A program made the position numbers and the translations under genes. A model generated the notes under the pieces. That model did not search any database. It saw only the letters and a list, made by a program, of their open reading frames with translations, and had not been told where the DNA came from. This document shows positions 13,534 through 20,365 of a stretch of DNA of 20,365 bases, one piece after another. Numbering within the stretch: the stretch's first letter is position 1; every line of letters begins with the position of its first letter. This DNA comes from an archaeon (GTDB lineage Archaea; Nanobdellota; Nanobdellia; Pacearchaeales; GW2011-AR1), in assembly GCA_027318675.1 (NCBI GenBank), contig DAHVOT010000010.1, forward strand, positions 1 through 20,365. The letters are read 5' to 3'.

Positions 13534-14577
13534 ATGAGAAAAGGGTTTGTAATATTGACGCTTGCAATTTTTCTAATTACCTCTCTAGGATTTATTCTTG
13601 CAGATAATGAAACAGAATTAGAAGATGACGCAGTATTTTGTACAATGGATGTTAAAATGTGTCCTGATGGTTCTTATGTAGGAAGAGACCCGGAACATAA
13701 TTGTGCATTTTTCCCTTGCTCTGAAGAGAATGATGAAGATGATGAAGATAAATTAGAAGAAGAAAATGAAACAGATGATGACGACAAATTATTAGGTGCT
13801 TCTTGTGGAACAGTTACTCCAGGTTATAATGATGAATGTTGTCAAAGAAAAGGATATGAAGCATGGGATGCTGAAGACTGGGAATGTGAAGAAGAAATCG
13901 ATGAATATGAATGTGAAGAATGGAATTGTACTAAATGGAGTGAATGCTCATCAGAAGGAATAAGAACAAGGGAATGTGTTGCATCTGGATTAAATTGTAC
14001 AGAAGATGATGAAGATGAAAATGAAACAGAAGACCAGCCAAAACTTACAAGATATTGCTATGAAGAGAAAAAATTAAGACCAAATCATAGAACAATAGAA
14101 TGCCCTGAAGAATGTATTTGTTCTGGTTCAACAATAAAATGCTCATTTGAAAACGGTACAAGAATAATGACTGTTTATGCTGGAAATTCAGGGAATGTAA
14201 TAGTTCAAGTTAAAAATCTAAATATGTCTACAAATGTAACCTTATACAAAGGAGAAAACGGAAAAGTTTACGGTATATTTGAAGACAATGAAACAAAAGA
14301 GATAAAACTTCCAGATGAGGTTATAGAGAAATTAAAAGAAAAGAAACAAAAAAGACTCCAACTCCAAAATGAATCAATAAACTTAAGTGAAGACGGATAT
14401 TATCATGTTGAAATGAAAAAGAAAGCGAGATTATTCTGGCTAGTTCCTGTTAGAGAACATGTGCAAGCAGAAGTTAATGCTGAAACAGGTGAAACAGTGA
14501 AGATAAGAAATCCTTGGTGGGGATTCCTAGCAAGAGACATGAGAGAAAAGGGAAATTACACAGAAACTGAAGAGTGA
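13534..14577 (+). CDS. Cys-rich, sequon-dense secreted protein with thrombospondin-like module
   Basis: This 347-residue protein starts with a signal peptide (1-23). Module 1 (about 33-62) has C36, C43, C57 and C62 around CPDGSYVGR, a small motif I have seen in many environmental bacterial and archaeal surface proteins. An acidic Asp/Glu linker (63-85) follows. Module 2 (about 89-118) has C91, C102, C103 and C118. Module 3 (about 126-175) has W(N)CTKWSECS then RTREC, resembling a thrombospondin type-1 repeat. Four more Cys at 190-203 (CPEECICSG, then C203) precede a beta-rich C-terminal half. There are 12 N-X-S/T sequons, so heavy N-glycosylation is plausible. No anchor helix is visible at the C-terminus. 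It may be an adhesion or surface-layer-associated protein. It is its own transcription unit. Confidence 0.75.
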   Translation: MRKGFVILTLAIFLITSLGFILADNETELEDDAVFCTMDVKMCPDGSYVGRDPEHNCAFFPCSEENDEDDEDKLEEENETDDDDKLLGASCGTVTPGYNDECCQRKGYEAWDAEDWECEEEIDEYECEEWNCTKWSECSSEGIRTRECVASGLNCTEDDEDENETEDQPKLTRYCYEEKKLRPNHRTIECPEECICSGSTIKCSFENGTRIMTVYAGNSGNVIVQVKNLNMSTNVTLYKGENGKVYGIFEDNETKEIKLPDEVIEKLKEKKQKRLQLQNESINLSEDGYYHVEMKKKARLFWLVPVREHVQAEVNAETGETVKIRNPWWGFLARDMREKGNYTETEE

Positions 14578-14589
14578 ATGCCCTAAAAC

Positions 14590-14597
14590 TTTATAAT
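14590..14597 (+). promoter_or_regulatory. TATA box of nuclease copy B
   Basis: TTTATAAT is centred 26.5 bp before ATG 14620. Confidence 0.5.
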
Positions 14598-14619
14598 CCT
14601 CTTTTATTTTTTAGAACTC

Positions 14620-15483
14620 ATGGTAATATACTCTCATTCAAAATTATCTACATTTGAGCAATGTCCTTTAAAATACAAATTAAGATATATTGATAAAATA
14701 AAACCAGAGATTGAAAAGACAATAGAAGCTCATCTTGGAACATCAGTTCATGATACCTTGGAATGGGTCTACAATTCTATAAAAGAAAATTCTGAAAGAT
14801 CAATTACACTTGATGAAATAATAAACCATTATATAGATATTTGGAAAAAAGATTTAACACAAGATATTTTAATAGTTAAAAAGCAATTAACTCAAACAGA
14901 TTATTTCAATAAAGGGATACAATTTCTTGCAGATTATTATCAAAAGCACTATCCATTCAAAGACGGAACAATTGAATGTGAGAAAGAGATAACAATAAAT
15001 CTTGATGAAAATACACAAATAAGGGGATTCATTGATAGATTAGTTTATGATATAGAAAACAATCGTTATGAAATCCATGATTACAAAACAGCAGGAACAT
15101 TGCCTTCACAGGAAAAAATGGACCAAGACAGGCAACTTGCACTTTATTCAATAGCAATAAAAGAGATATATGGAGAAGACAAAGAAGTTCTTTTAGTCTG
15201 GCATTATCTAGCATATAATCATAAAATAATCTCAAAAAGAACACAAGAACAACTTGAAGATCTAAAAGAAGAAACAAAAAAACTAATAAGAGATATACAA
15301 AACACTAGAATATTCCTTCCGAGCAAATCTATTTTATGCGAATGGTGTGAATATAAATCAATCTGTCCTGAATGGAATTTTGAAATAGACTCTAAAATAT
15401 CTGAAAAAATCCTTTCAAAAAAAGTGAATCCTTTTCCTGAGTTCAACAACAATGAAAAGGAAAAACTGGATATATGGAATTAA
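14620..15483 (+). CDS. RecB/Cas4-like PD-(D/E)XK nuclease with predicted Fe-S cluster (copy B)
   Basis: This is a 287-residue PD-(D/E)XK protein with the same plan as the gene at 3856-4815. SHSKLSTFEQC supplies C15, HLGTSVH supplies H44, then comes metal-binding D139 (GFIDR), catalytic HDYKT (D154, K156), the Q172/Y176 helix and the C-terminal Cys triad C240, C243, C249 (CEWCEYKSIC). C15 plus the triad predicts a [4Fe-4S] cluster. It is close to the stand-alone RecB-like nucleases of COG2887. Sequence identity to copy A looks low outside the motifs, so the two are old paralogues or separate subfamilies, not a recent duplication. It has no helicase domain and no cas neighbours. It probably acts in DNA repair or end processing. 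Confidence 0.88.
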   Translation: MVIYSHSKLSTFEQCPLKYKLRYIDKIKPEIEKTIEAHLGTSVHDTLEWVYNSIKENSERSITLDEIINHYIDIWKKDLTQDILIVKKQLTQTDYFNKGIQFLADYYQKHYPFKDGTIECEKEITINLDENTQIRGFIDRLVYDIENNRYEIHDYKTAGTLPSQEKMDQDRQLALYSIAIKEIYGEDKEVLLVWHYLAYNHKIISKRTQEQLEDLKEETKKLIRDIQNTRIFLPSKSILCEWCEYKSICPEWNFEIDSKISEKILSKKVNPFPEFNNNEKEKLDIWN

Positions 15484-15500
15484 TAAGTAATAATAAAGAA

Positions 15501-15508
15501 TTTAAACT
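15501..15508 (+). promoter_or_regulatory. TATA-like box of the pilin-like gene
   Basis: TTTAAACT is centred 23.5 bp before ATG 15528. Confidence 0.45.
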
Positions 15509-15527
15509 ATATTTTCCTTAAAGATAA

Positions 15528-16043
15528 ATGGAAAAAGCGGTGCAGGCAGTTATAATAGTCTTAACAGTATTCATGGTAGGTTTATTGGTTTACTTTGCAT
15601 TAGAAGCAAGAACCTCTGAAAATTATGAAGATAGAAGAGTTCCTTATTCTCATGTATCCACAGGTGTTCTCTCTGAGCTTACACCTGCTTCTTTACTATA
15701 TAATCAAGATATAGAATTTTGGTCAAAAAATACTCTAGTAAAAAAGCAATTCTATTTAGATACAAAATTTGGACAAACTAAAGAAAGTGGAAATACCTTC
15801 AATTACACCATTTCAGACTCAGAAGATTGCGAGAGAGAATTTGATAAAGGAAATTATCCTGTTCAAGTTTATTATCAAAAAGCAGGAATAGGGACAGAAA
15901 AGTATAATATTTACACAGCAAGATCATGTTGGATAGAAAGTGTTTCTCCAATAAAGATGGAATGCGAACAAGCTAATGAAAACGCACCATGCTTATATTC
16001 TTCTAAAGTAAGTTGCGTTTGTCTTTATGCTACAGAAGCATAA
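15528..16043 (+). CDS. Six-Cys membrane-anchored extracytoplasmic protein, pilin-like N-terminus
   Basis: This is a 171-residue protein. MEKAVQ leads straight into a hydrophobic helix at about 5-25, followed by a polar domain with six Cys (C101, C134, C146, C155, C163, C165) and one sequon (N92). The even Cys count suggests three disulfides and an outside location. An N-terminal helix continuing into an alpha spine resembles type IV pilins and archaellins. However, no class III signal peptidase site precedes the helix, so it may be a simple type II anchor. I recognise no named family. It is convergent with the hydrolase gene, 23 bp away. Confidence 0.72.
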   Translation: MEKAVQAVIIVLTVFMVGLLVYFALEARTSENYEDRRVPYSHVSTGVLSELTPASLLYNQDIEFWSKNTLVKKQFYLDTKFGQTKESGNTFNYTISDSEDCEREFDKGNYPVQVYYQKAGIGTEKYNIYTARSCWIESVSPIKMECEQANENAPCLYSSKVSCVCLYATEA

Positions 16044-16066
16044 TAAAACAAAGTTAATTTATATTA

Positions 16067-18211
16067 TTATTCTTTAATTAAATCTCTAATGATTTTATAA
16101 ATTTCAGGATGTTTTGTAGGTTTAATCATCCTGACATGAAAAAAATCTACACCTGAACAGGTTCCATTCACATAAATATTCTCAGTTCCATTCAAATAAG
16201 CACTTGAACTTTTAACTATCCCATCTCCATCCGAACCTTCCCAATAACATCCAATTCCCACAAGATTATAAACAGGAATAGAGGGTAAAGGAGCAGCATT
16301 TAAATTGTAAATAAACTCACTCGATTCATTCATTTCACTGCATTCTACATCTGCACCAAATACTGCACAGTAATTAAGAACAAATCCGTCTACACCATGA
16401 TTAGGTATTCCAACAAGTACAATCTTATCTAAACTCTCTTGACCATACTCTTTAATATAATTTCTTGTAACTAATCCCCCCATACTATGAGCAACAATAA
16501 TGACTTTATCTTTTCCAGTAATATATTTAACATTTGAAACAACTTCATTTAACCTTGAAGAATAAGTGTTAATACTTTCCCATTTAGAGTCAAATATAAA
16601 AGAATTTTCTTCTGTAATTAAGCTATCAATATAATAAGTAGCTTCAACTACAATGGAAGCATTTACTTTTCCAAGATAACTTTTTGAATCTTCATCATAC
16701 TTGCTTACATAAAAATAACCTGCATCAATATATCCTTCTTTTTCAAGTTCCCTTGCCATTTCTCCAAAAGACTCCATGCTCAACTCAGCTGAAAGCTGCT
16801 CATTAAAACTATGCCCATGAACAAGAATAATCGGATAATTAACAGAAGAGTTATCAACACAAGAATAACACTCTCCATATAAACAACAAATAGAAGAAGG
16901 TTCTCCAAGAGTAAAAGAAGAAGAATAATTTACCTCATTAATTATTATTTTCTCTAAATCTAAAGAATCTATTGAAACACCTAAAGAAAAGTTCTCCAAA
17001 CCCTCTCCTGTATCATTTTCCAAGATAAAAGTTAAATTGACAAGTTCATCTTCAACTTCTTTAAAATCCCTCAATTTATTTTCCAAAGTATCTTTTCCAT
17101 TCATAATCAAGATAAATTTATTAAAATTATTCACAAAGGTCTCTCCAGCTTCAATTGAAGAAGAACTAAATTGATGCTCTTCAAGATATAAAATATTATC
17201 ATGCATCTTAGTGATATTCTCAACAAGAGAATTATAAACGCTAATATTTCCATAAAAAGAAGAATTAAACAAATTAAATTTATCAGTCAATTTAACAATT
17301 TCATCACTTACAAAGTATATCTCTGTTCCTAATTGAGAATATTCTTGAGAAAGATACAACTTATTAAGAACATCTAATTTTATGCTTACTTCATAAAGAG
17401 AAACATTTATTTCATTATAATCTTTTTCTAAATCAGATAAATACAGATAAGGATTATTTATATTAAATCCATTCAATTTATTCTGAATATAATAAAATTC
17501 CCTGTTCAATACTTCAGTATTATTTTTCAAATTGTTTTTAATTAAACTCTGAACATCATTTAATTGGTAATCAACAGAGATAATTTTTGTTCTGAATTTA
17601 GTAGGAGATTTAGCATAACAAAACCTTGTATCTGTACTATTGCACTCTAAATTAACTTTGTACAATTTTTGACCTGCTTTTTCCTCATTAGGATTTATAG
17701 AATATTGCTTTGACAAAGGGCTTGAAAACTTAATTAAAATATCTTCCTGAAAAAGTTTTTCACCTGAACTTAAATCCTCTAACACAAGAGAGCAATCTGC
17801 ACTGCAAAAAGGATTTGTCAAAACCTTAGCCTTAATATCCATATTAACTTCTTCACCATTTTTTATATTTATATTCTGATTTCCAACATCCAAAGAAACA
17901 AGCAAATCATTTCCCATCATCGATTTAATATAAAGGTAAAAATTAAAAAATAAAACTGAAAAAATTAACATTATAATTATTCCTATAACATTCGCTTTCC
18001 TTTTTTGTTTCCTTATTCTTTCTTCTGTTGTGGTTTCCCTATTTTTAGAAGATAAATTAGAATAAATCAATCCTGAAACAACTATAAAAATGATTATTCC
18101 TGCAATAATACTTATAAAAACTGCTTTAAGACTAGGGGAAAATTCAAATCTTGAAATTAAAAAAGATAATACAATTGCAAAAAGTACCATAAATCCAACT
18201 ATCACTCTCAT
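16067..18211 (-). CDS. Membrane-tethered extracytoplasmic alpha/beta hydrolase (lipase/esterase-like)
   Basis: This 714-residue protein has three predicted helices at about 3-20, 29-50 and 74-96, with a basic cytoplasmic loop between the second and third. Everything after residue 97 should therefore be outside. Residues 100-215 look beta-rich. Residues 215-400 are largely helical with many sequons and may form a stalk. The catalytic domain spans about 455-714. It has the oxyanion-side VHGHSF (464-469), nucleophile S576 in AHSMGG, a likely acid D661 or D663 in SDGDGIV, and a likely base H692 (FHVRM). This is a full lipase-type triad in the expected order. PGAP1-like and lipase class families share this layout. 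The substrate could be a lipid ester or a lipid-anchored protein. The TATA box at 18233-18241 is 26 bp before the start. Confidence 0.82.
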   Translation of the reverse strand: MRVIVGFMVLFAIVLSFLISRFEFSPSLKAVFISIIAGIIIFIVVSGLIYSNLSSKNRETTTEERIRKQKRKANVIGIIIMLIFSVLFFNFYLYIKSMMGNDLLVSLDVGNQNINIKNGEEVNMDIKAKVLTNPFCSADCSLVLEDLSSGEKLFQEDILIKFSSPLSKQYSINPNEEKAGQKLYKVNLECNSTDTRFCYAKSPTKFRTKIISVDYQLNDVQSLIKNNLKNNTEVLNREFYYIQNKLNGFNINNPYLYLSDLEKDYNEINVSLYEVSIKLDVLNKLYLSQEYSQLGTEIYFVSDEIVKLTDKFNLFNSSFYGNISVYNSLVENITKMHDNILYLEEHQFSSSSIEAGETFVNNFNKFILIMNGKDTLENKLRDFKEVEDELVNLTFILENDTGEGLENFSLGVSIDSLDLEKIIINEVNYSSSFTLGEPSSICCLYGECYSCVDNSSVNYPIILVHGHSFNEQLSAELSMESFGEMARELEKEGYIDAGYFYVSKYDEDSKSYLGKVNASIVVEATYYIDSLITEENSFIFDSKWESINTYSSRLNEVVSNVKYITGKDKVIIVAHSMGGLVTRNYIKEYGQESLDKIVLVGIPNHGVDGFVLNYCAVFGADVECSEMNESSEFIYNLNAAPLPSIPVYNLVGIGCYWEGSDGDGIVKSSSAYLNGTENIYVNGTCSGVDFFHVRMIKPTKHPEIYKIIRDLIKE

Positions 18212-18232
18212 GCAAATACTAGTATATGGGGG

Positions 18233-18241
18233 TTTAAAAAA
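18233..18241 (-). promoter_or_regulatory. TATA box of the hydrolase gene
   Basis: On the minus strand TTTTTTAAA is centred 26 bp before the ATG at 18211. The 75-bp divergent region carries a separate box for the plus-strand gene. Confidence 0.5.
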
Positions 18242-18255
18242 CTAAACAATATAAA

Positions 18256-18265
18256 TTTTTAAAAA
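18256..18265 (+). promoter_or_regulatory. TATA box of the FAD dehydrogenase gene
   Basis: TTTTTAAAAA is centred 26.5 bp before ATG 18287. Confidence 0.5.
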
Positions 18266-18286
18266 CAAAAGAAAACAATCGGCTTT

Positions 18287-19630
18287 ATGAAAAAAGTGGC
18301 AATAATAGGTTCTGGTCCTGCAGGTATATTTTCTGCATTAGAACTCTCAAAACACAATCCTAATATTGAAATAACTCTCTTTGAAAAAGAACCTTATTCT
18401 TCAGGAGGTATGATAAATGACTGTAAATTAAATCTCTCACATGAGATAGGAATGAATATAGAAGAATTAAAAATTTCAGAAGAAAATGCTAATAATTTAA
18501 TTTCTTATATAGATAAGACATTTTTAGAACATGGTGCTCCAGATAATCTTTACGGTGTTGATGAAGACAAAATAAAAAGACTTCAAGAAAAAGCAAAATT
18601 ATGTAATTTAGAACTAATAAGCTGTAAACAAAGACATGTTGGTACAGATAATTCTAAAAATCTAACAGATAAATTCAAAGAAACATTAATGAAAAACGGG
18701 ATAAGTATACAAACAAAAACAGAAGTTAAAGATATAATAAAGAACCCAGAAGATGGGTTTGCAGTAATTACTTCTAAAGAGAATGAAGAGAGCTTTTCTG
18801 GGTTTGATTATATAATTTCAGCTCCAGGAAGAGCAGGTTCAATCTGGTTCAGGGAAAAAGCAGATAAATTAGGGATAAAATATCTCTGGGGACCAGTTGA
18901 TGTTGGAGTAAGAGTTGAAATGTTGAAAAAGAACTATGAGGATTTAACAGACATAATTTATGATCCAAAATTAATAATGGACAGTTCAGACAAGGAATTC
19001 ACAAGAACATTTTGTACAAATCCTGGAGGAAGAATAAGACTTGAGAGACTTGTTGAAAACGAAGACACATTCTCAATAATAAATGGTGATGCCAATGAAG
19101 ACTCAAAAACAAACAATACAAATTTCGCAATACTTACAAGATTTTATTTAACAGAACCTTTAATTGATACGAGAAAAGAAGGATTAGAACTAGTTAAAAG
19201 AGTGAATAGATATGGTGGAGGAAAACCACTTGTACAGAGAATGCAGGATTTTTTCAACAACAAAAGAACAAAAGCAGAGTATCTTCAAACAAATGGATTA
19301 ATCTCTACATTAAATCCATCTTTTGTTACTCCAGGAGATATTAATTTAGCTTATAGCTATAAAGTTGTAAGTAAAATAAAAACATTTATTGAAAAATTAG
19401 ATCATCTTGCATTAGGAGTAAGAGCAGATCCAAACAATCTAATCTATGCTCCTGAAATTAAATTCTATGAAACAAATTATATAACAACCCCTGATTTAGA
19501 GACAAACATTGAAAATATATTTGTAGCAGGAGATGGTGCAGGTAAATCAAGAGGAATAGTAGGTGCAGCATTAACAGGAATATTGGCTGCAAGAGGAATA
19601 CTTAAGAAAGAAGGTGTTGAGTACAAATAG
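18287..19630 (+). CDS. FAD-dependent dehydrogenase of the COG2509 type
   Basis: This 447-residue cytosolic flavoprotein has a Rossmann FAD-binding start: VAIIGSGPAGIFSALEL (4-20) with GSGPAG at 8-13, and the ribose-binding acid E33 (LFEKE). Inner motifs typical of COG2509 follow: HVGTDNSKNL for the mid-domain loop and GPVDVGVRVE (about 201-210). The C-terminal FAD motif is VAGDGAGKSRGIVGAA (413-428). The family resembles the geranylgeranyl-reductase and GidA-like flavoproteins but its reaction is not established, so no substrate is named. The redox partner and operon context give no clue: it is a single gene, divergent from the hydrolase and 16 bp from the convergent gene on the right. Confidence 0.85.
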   Translation: MKKVAIIGSGPAGIFSALELSKHNPNIEITLFEKEPYSSGGMINDCKLNLSHEIGMNIEELKISEENANNLISYIDKTFLEHGAPDNLYGVDEDKIKRLQEKAKLCNLELISCKQRHVGTDNSKNLTDKFKETLMKNGISIQTKTEVKDIIKNPEDGFAVITSKENEESFSGFDYIISAPGRAGSIWFREKADKLGIKYLWGPVDVGVRVEMLKKNYEDLTDIIYDPKLIMDSSDKEFTRTFCTNPGGRIRLERLVENEDTFSIINGDANEDSKTNNTNFAILTRFYLTEPLIDTRKEGLELVKRVNRYGGGKPLVQRMQDFFNNKRTKAEYLQTNGLISTLNPSFVTPGDINLAYSYKVVSKIKTFIEKLDHLALGVRADPNNLIYAPEIKFYETNYITTPDLETNIENIFVAGDGAGKSRGIVGAALTGILAARGILKKEGVEYK

Positions 19631-19646
19631 ATGTAAAATTAATTGT

Positions 19647-20309
19647 TTATATTTTTCTTAGAAGAGTCCAAAAAACTCCACAAAATAAACCTAAACCTAA
19701 TAAGCTAAATCCAAGTGAATTAATTGCCGATTTACTCGCTTCTGAAACAACATTTCCAGTAATATTAAAAGAAAAGAATAATGCAGATCCAAGAATACCC
19801 ATTACTCCTCCAGTTTTTACAATATCTCCAAGAAGAGGATCATACTTTCTTTCAATCTTATAAGCTTCAGACTCTGCTAATTCAATTTTTTTAAGTAATG
19901 GTTCCTTAAGTCTCTTAGCTAAAATCAAAGATTCTGTATCTTTTTTGTTTGCATTAGCGTTACTTAAATACTGTCCAATTCTTTGAAAATCATAAACAAA
20001 TGGGATATCCATGTCTCTTCCTGCATCTCTTCCTCCATGAACAAATTCATTAAACGCAATAAGATTTCTTTGAATTTCTTTCCTGTCCTTAATACTTTTT
20101 ATATTATCAAAATCATTCAAAAGAGCTTTCATATCAATATAGACTCTCCTTTCATCACCTAATTTATGCCATTTATCCCTTTTACTTAATTTAATTCTGT
20201 AGTGCCCACTGTCCATTAACCATGGATGCTGATTATATTGAGAATCATACATGTCTGCTTTCCAACCTTTAACTTTAGTATAAGTATAATCTTTATCCTC
20301 TTTTGTCAT
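19647..20309 (-). CDS. C-terminally membrane-anchored protein of unknown function
   Basis: This is a 220-residue protein. The soluble N-terminal part (1-160) is highly charged, rich in Lys, Asp, Tyr and Trp, and mostly helical, with no Cys in this part. Two hydrophobic segments follow at about 165-182 and 197-216, separated by a short polar loop that begins ITGNVVSE. This predicts a helical hairpin with the large N-terminal domain in the cytoplasm. I recall similar ITGNVV-type motifs beside membrane segments in other DPANN proteins; this is memory, not a search. No catalytic motif is visible and I recognise no family. It has a TATA box 25.5 bp upstream. Confidence 0.75.
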   Translation of the reverse strand: MTKEDKDYTYTKVKGWKADMYDSQYNQHPWLMDSGHYRIKLSKRDKWHKLGDERRVYIDMKALLNDFDNIKSIKDRKEIQRNLIAFNEFVHGGRDAGRDMDIPFVYDFQRIGQYLSNANANKKDTESLILAKRLKEPLLKKIELAESEAYKIERKYDPLLGDIVKTGGVMGILGSALFFSFNITGNVVSEASKSAINSLGFSLLGLGLFCGVFWTLLRKI

Positions 20310-20330
20310 ATATAATATAAATAAAGGGTA

Positions 20331-20338
20331 TTTAAAAA
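20331..20338 (-). promoter_or_regulatory. TATA box of the right-end membrane protein gene
   Basis: On the minus strand TTTTTAAA is centred 25.5 bp before the ATG at 20309. Read on plus, TTTAAAAA could also serve a gene beyond the right edge. Confidence 0.5.
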
Positions 20339-20365
20339 CTTAACTTAAAAATTATTAAAAAAAAT

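Noticed and set aside
13732..13797. GATGAAGAT-like repeats as a tandem repeat element
   Set aside because: They encode an acidic Asp/Glu linker in the secreted protein. The units are irregular and explained by codon use.

Overview
The window reads as chromosomal DNA of an archaeon. The strongest markers are archaeal translation factors and ribosomal protein: aIF5B (2068-3855), S6e (11278-11721) and aIF2 gamma (12251-13444). Archaeal-type TATA boxes stand about 25 bp before most start codons. The very AT-rich sequence, AGA/ATA-rich codons, tight packing and several small Cys-rich or membrane-anchored surface proteins resemble the DPANN group, perhaps Pacearchaeota or Woesearchaeota. That placement is an inference from style and was not tested. 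I see no tRNA, rRNA, CRISPR array, insertion sequence or phage gene. No gap between genes exceeds about 230 bp.

Layout. 1-1706: the end of an unknown gene, a short KamA-type lysine 2,3-aminomutase, and a tiny zinc-ribbon protein. 1724-4815: a small unknown protein and aIF5B fired from one shared divergent promoter, then an Fe-S RecB-like PD-(D/E)XK nuclease convergent with aIF5B. 4909-9068: an anchored surface protein convergent with a three-gene ABC transporter operon (one LolD/MacB-type ATPase, two FtsX/MacB-type permeases). 9155-11152: a small helical protein and a RecJ-like DHH phosphoesterase. 11278-13444: S6e, a small membrane-anchored protein and aIF2 gamma. 13534-16043: a Cys-rich sequon-dense secreted protein, a second Fe-S PD-(D/E)XK nuclease and a pilin-like six-Cys membrane protein. 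16067-20309: a membrane-tethered extracytoplasmic alpha/beta hydrolase, a COG2509-like FAD dehydrogenase and a C-terminally anchored protein of unknown role.

The genes fall into three themes. One is translation (aIF5B, S6e, aIF2 gamma). One is DNA or RNA processing (two RecB-like nucleases, one RecJ-like enzyme). The third is the cell surface (transporter, anchored surface proteins, exposed hydrolase). Genes are mostly single transcription units. First genes look leaderless, whereas genes inside operons and two leadered genes have Shine-Dalgarno motifs.

The points most worth a second look are the membrane-anchored hydrolase with a long helical ectodomain; the symmetric leaderless promoter at 2018-2067; an aIF2 gamma without its Cys4 zinc knuckle; the pair of Fe-S nucleases; a short KamA that keeps all lysine-binding residues but lacks the C-terminal domain; and a thrombospondin-like Cys-rich glycoprotein. 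No single new multi-gene defence or metabolic system is evident.
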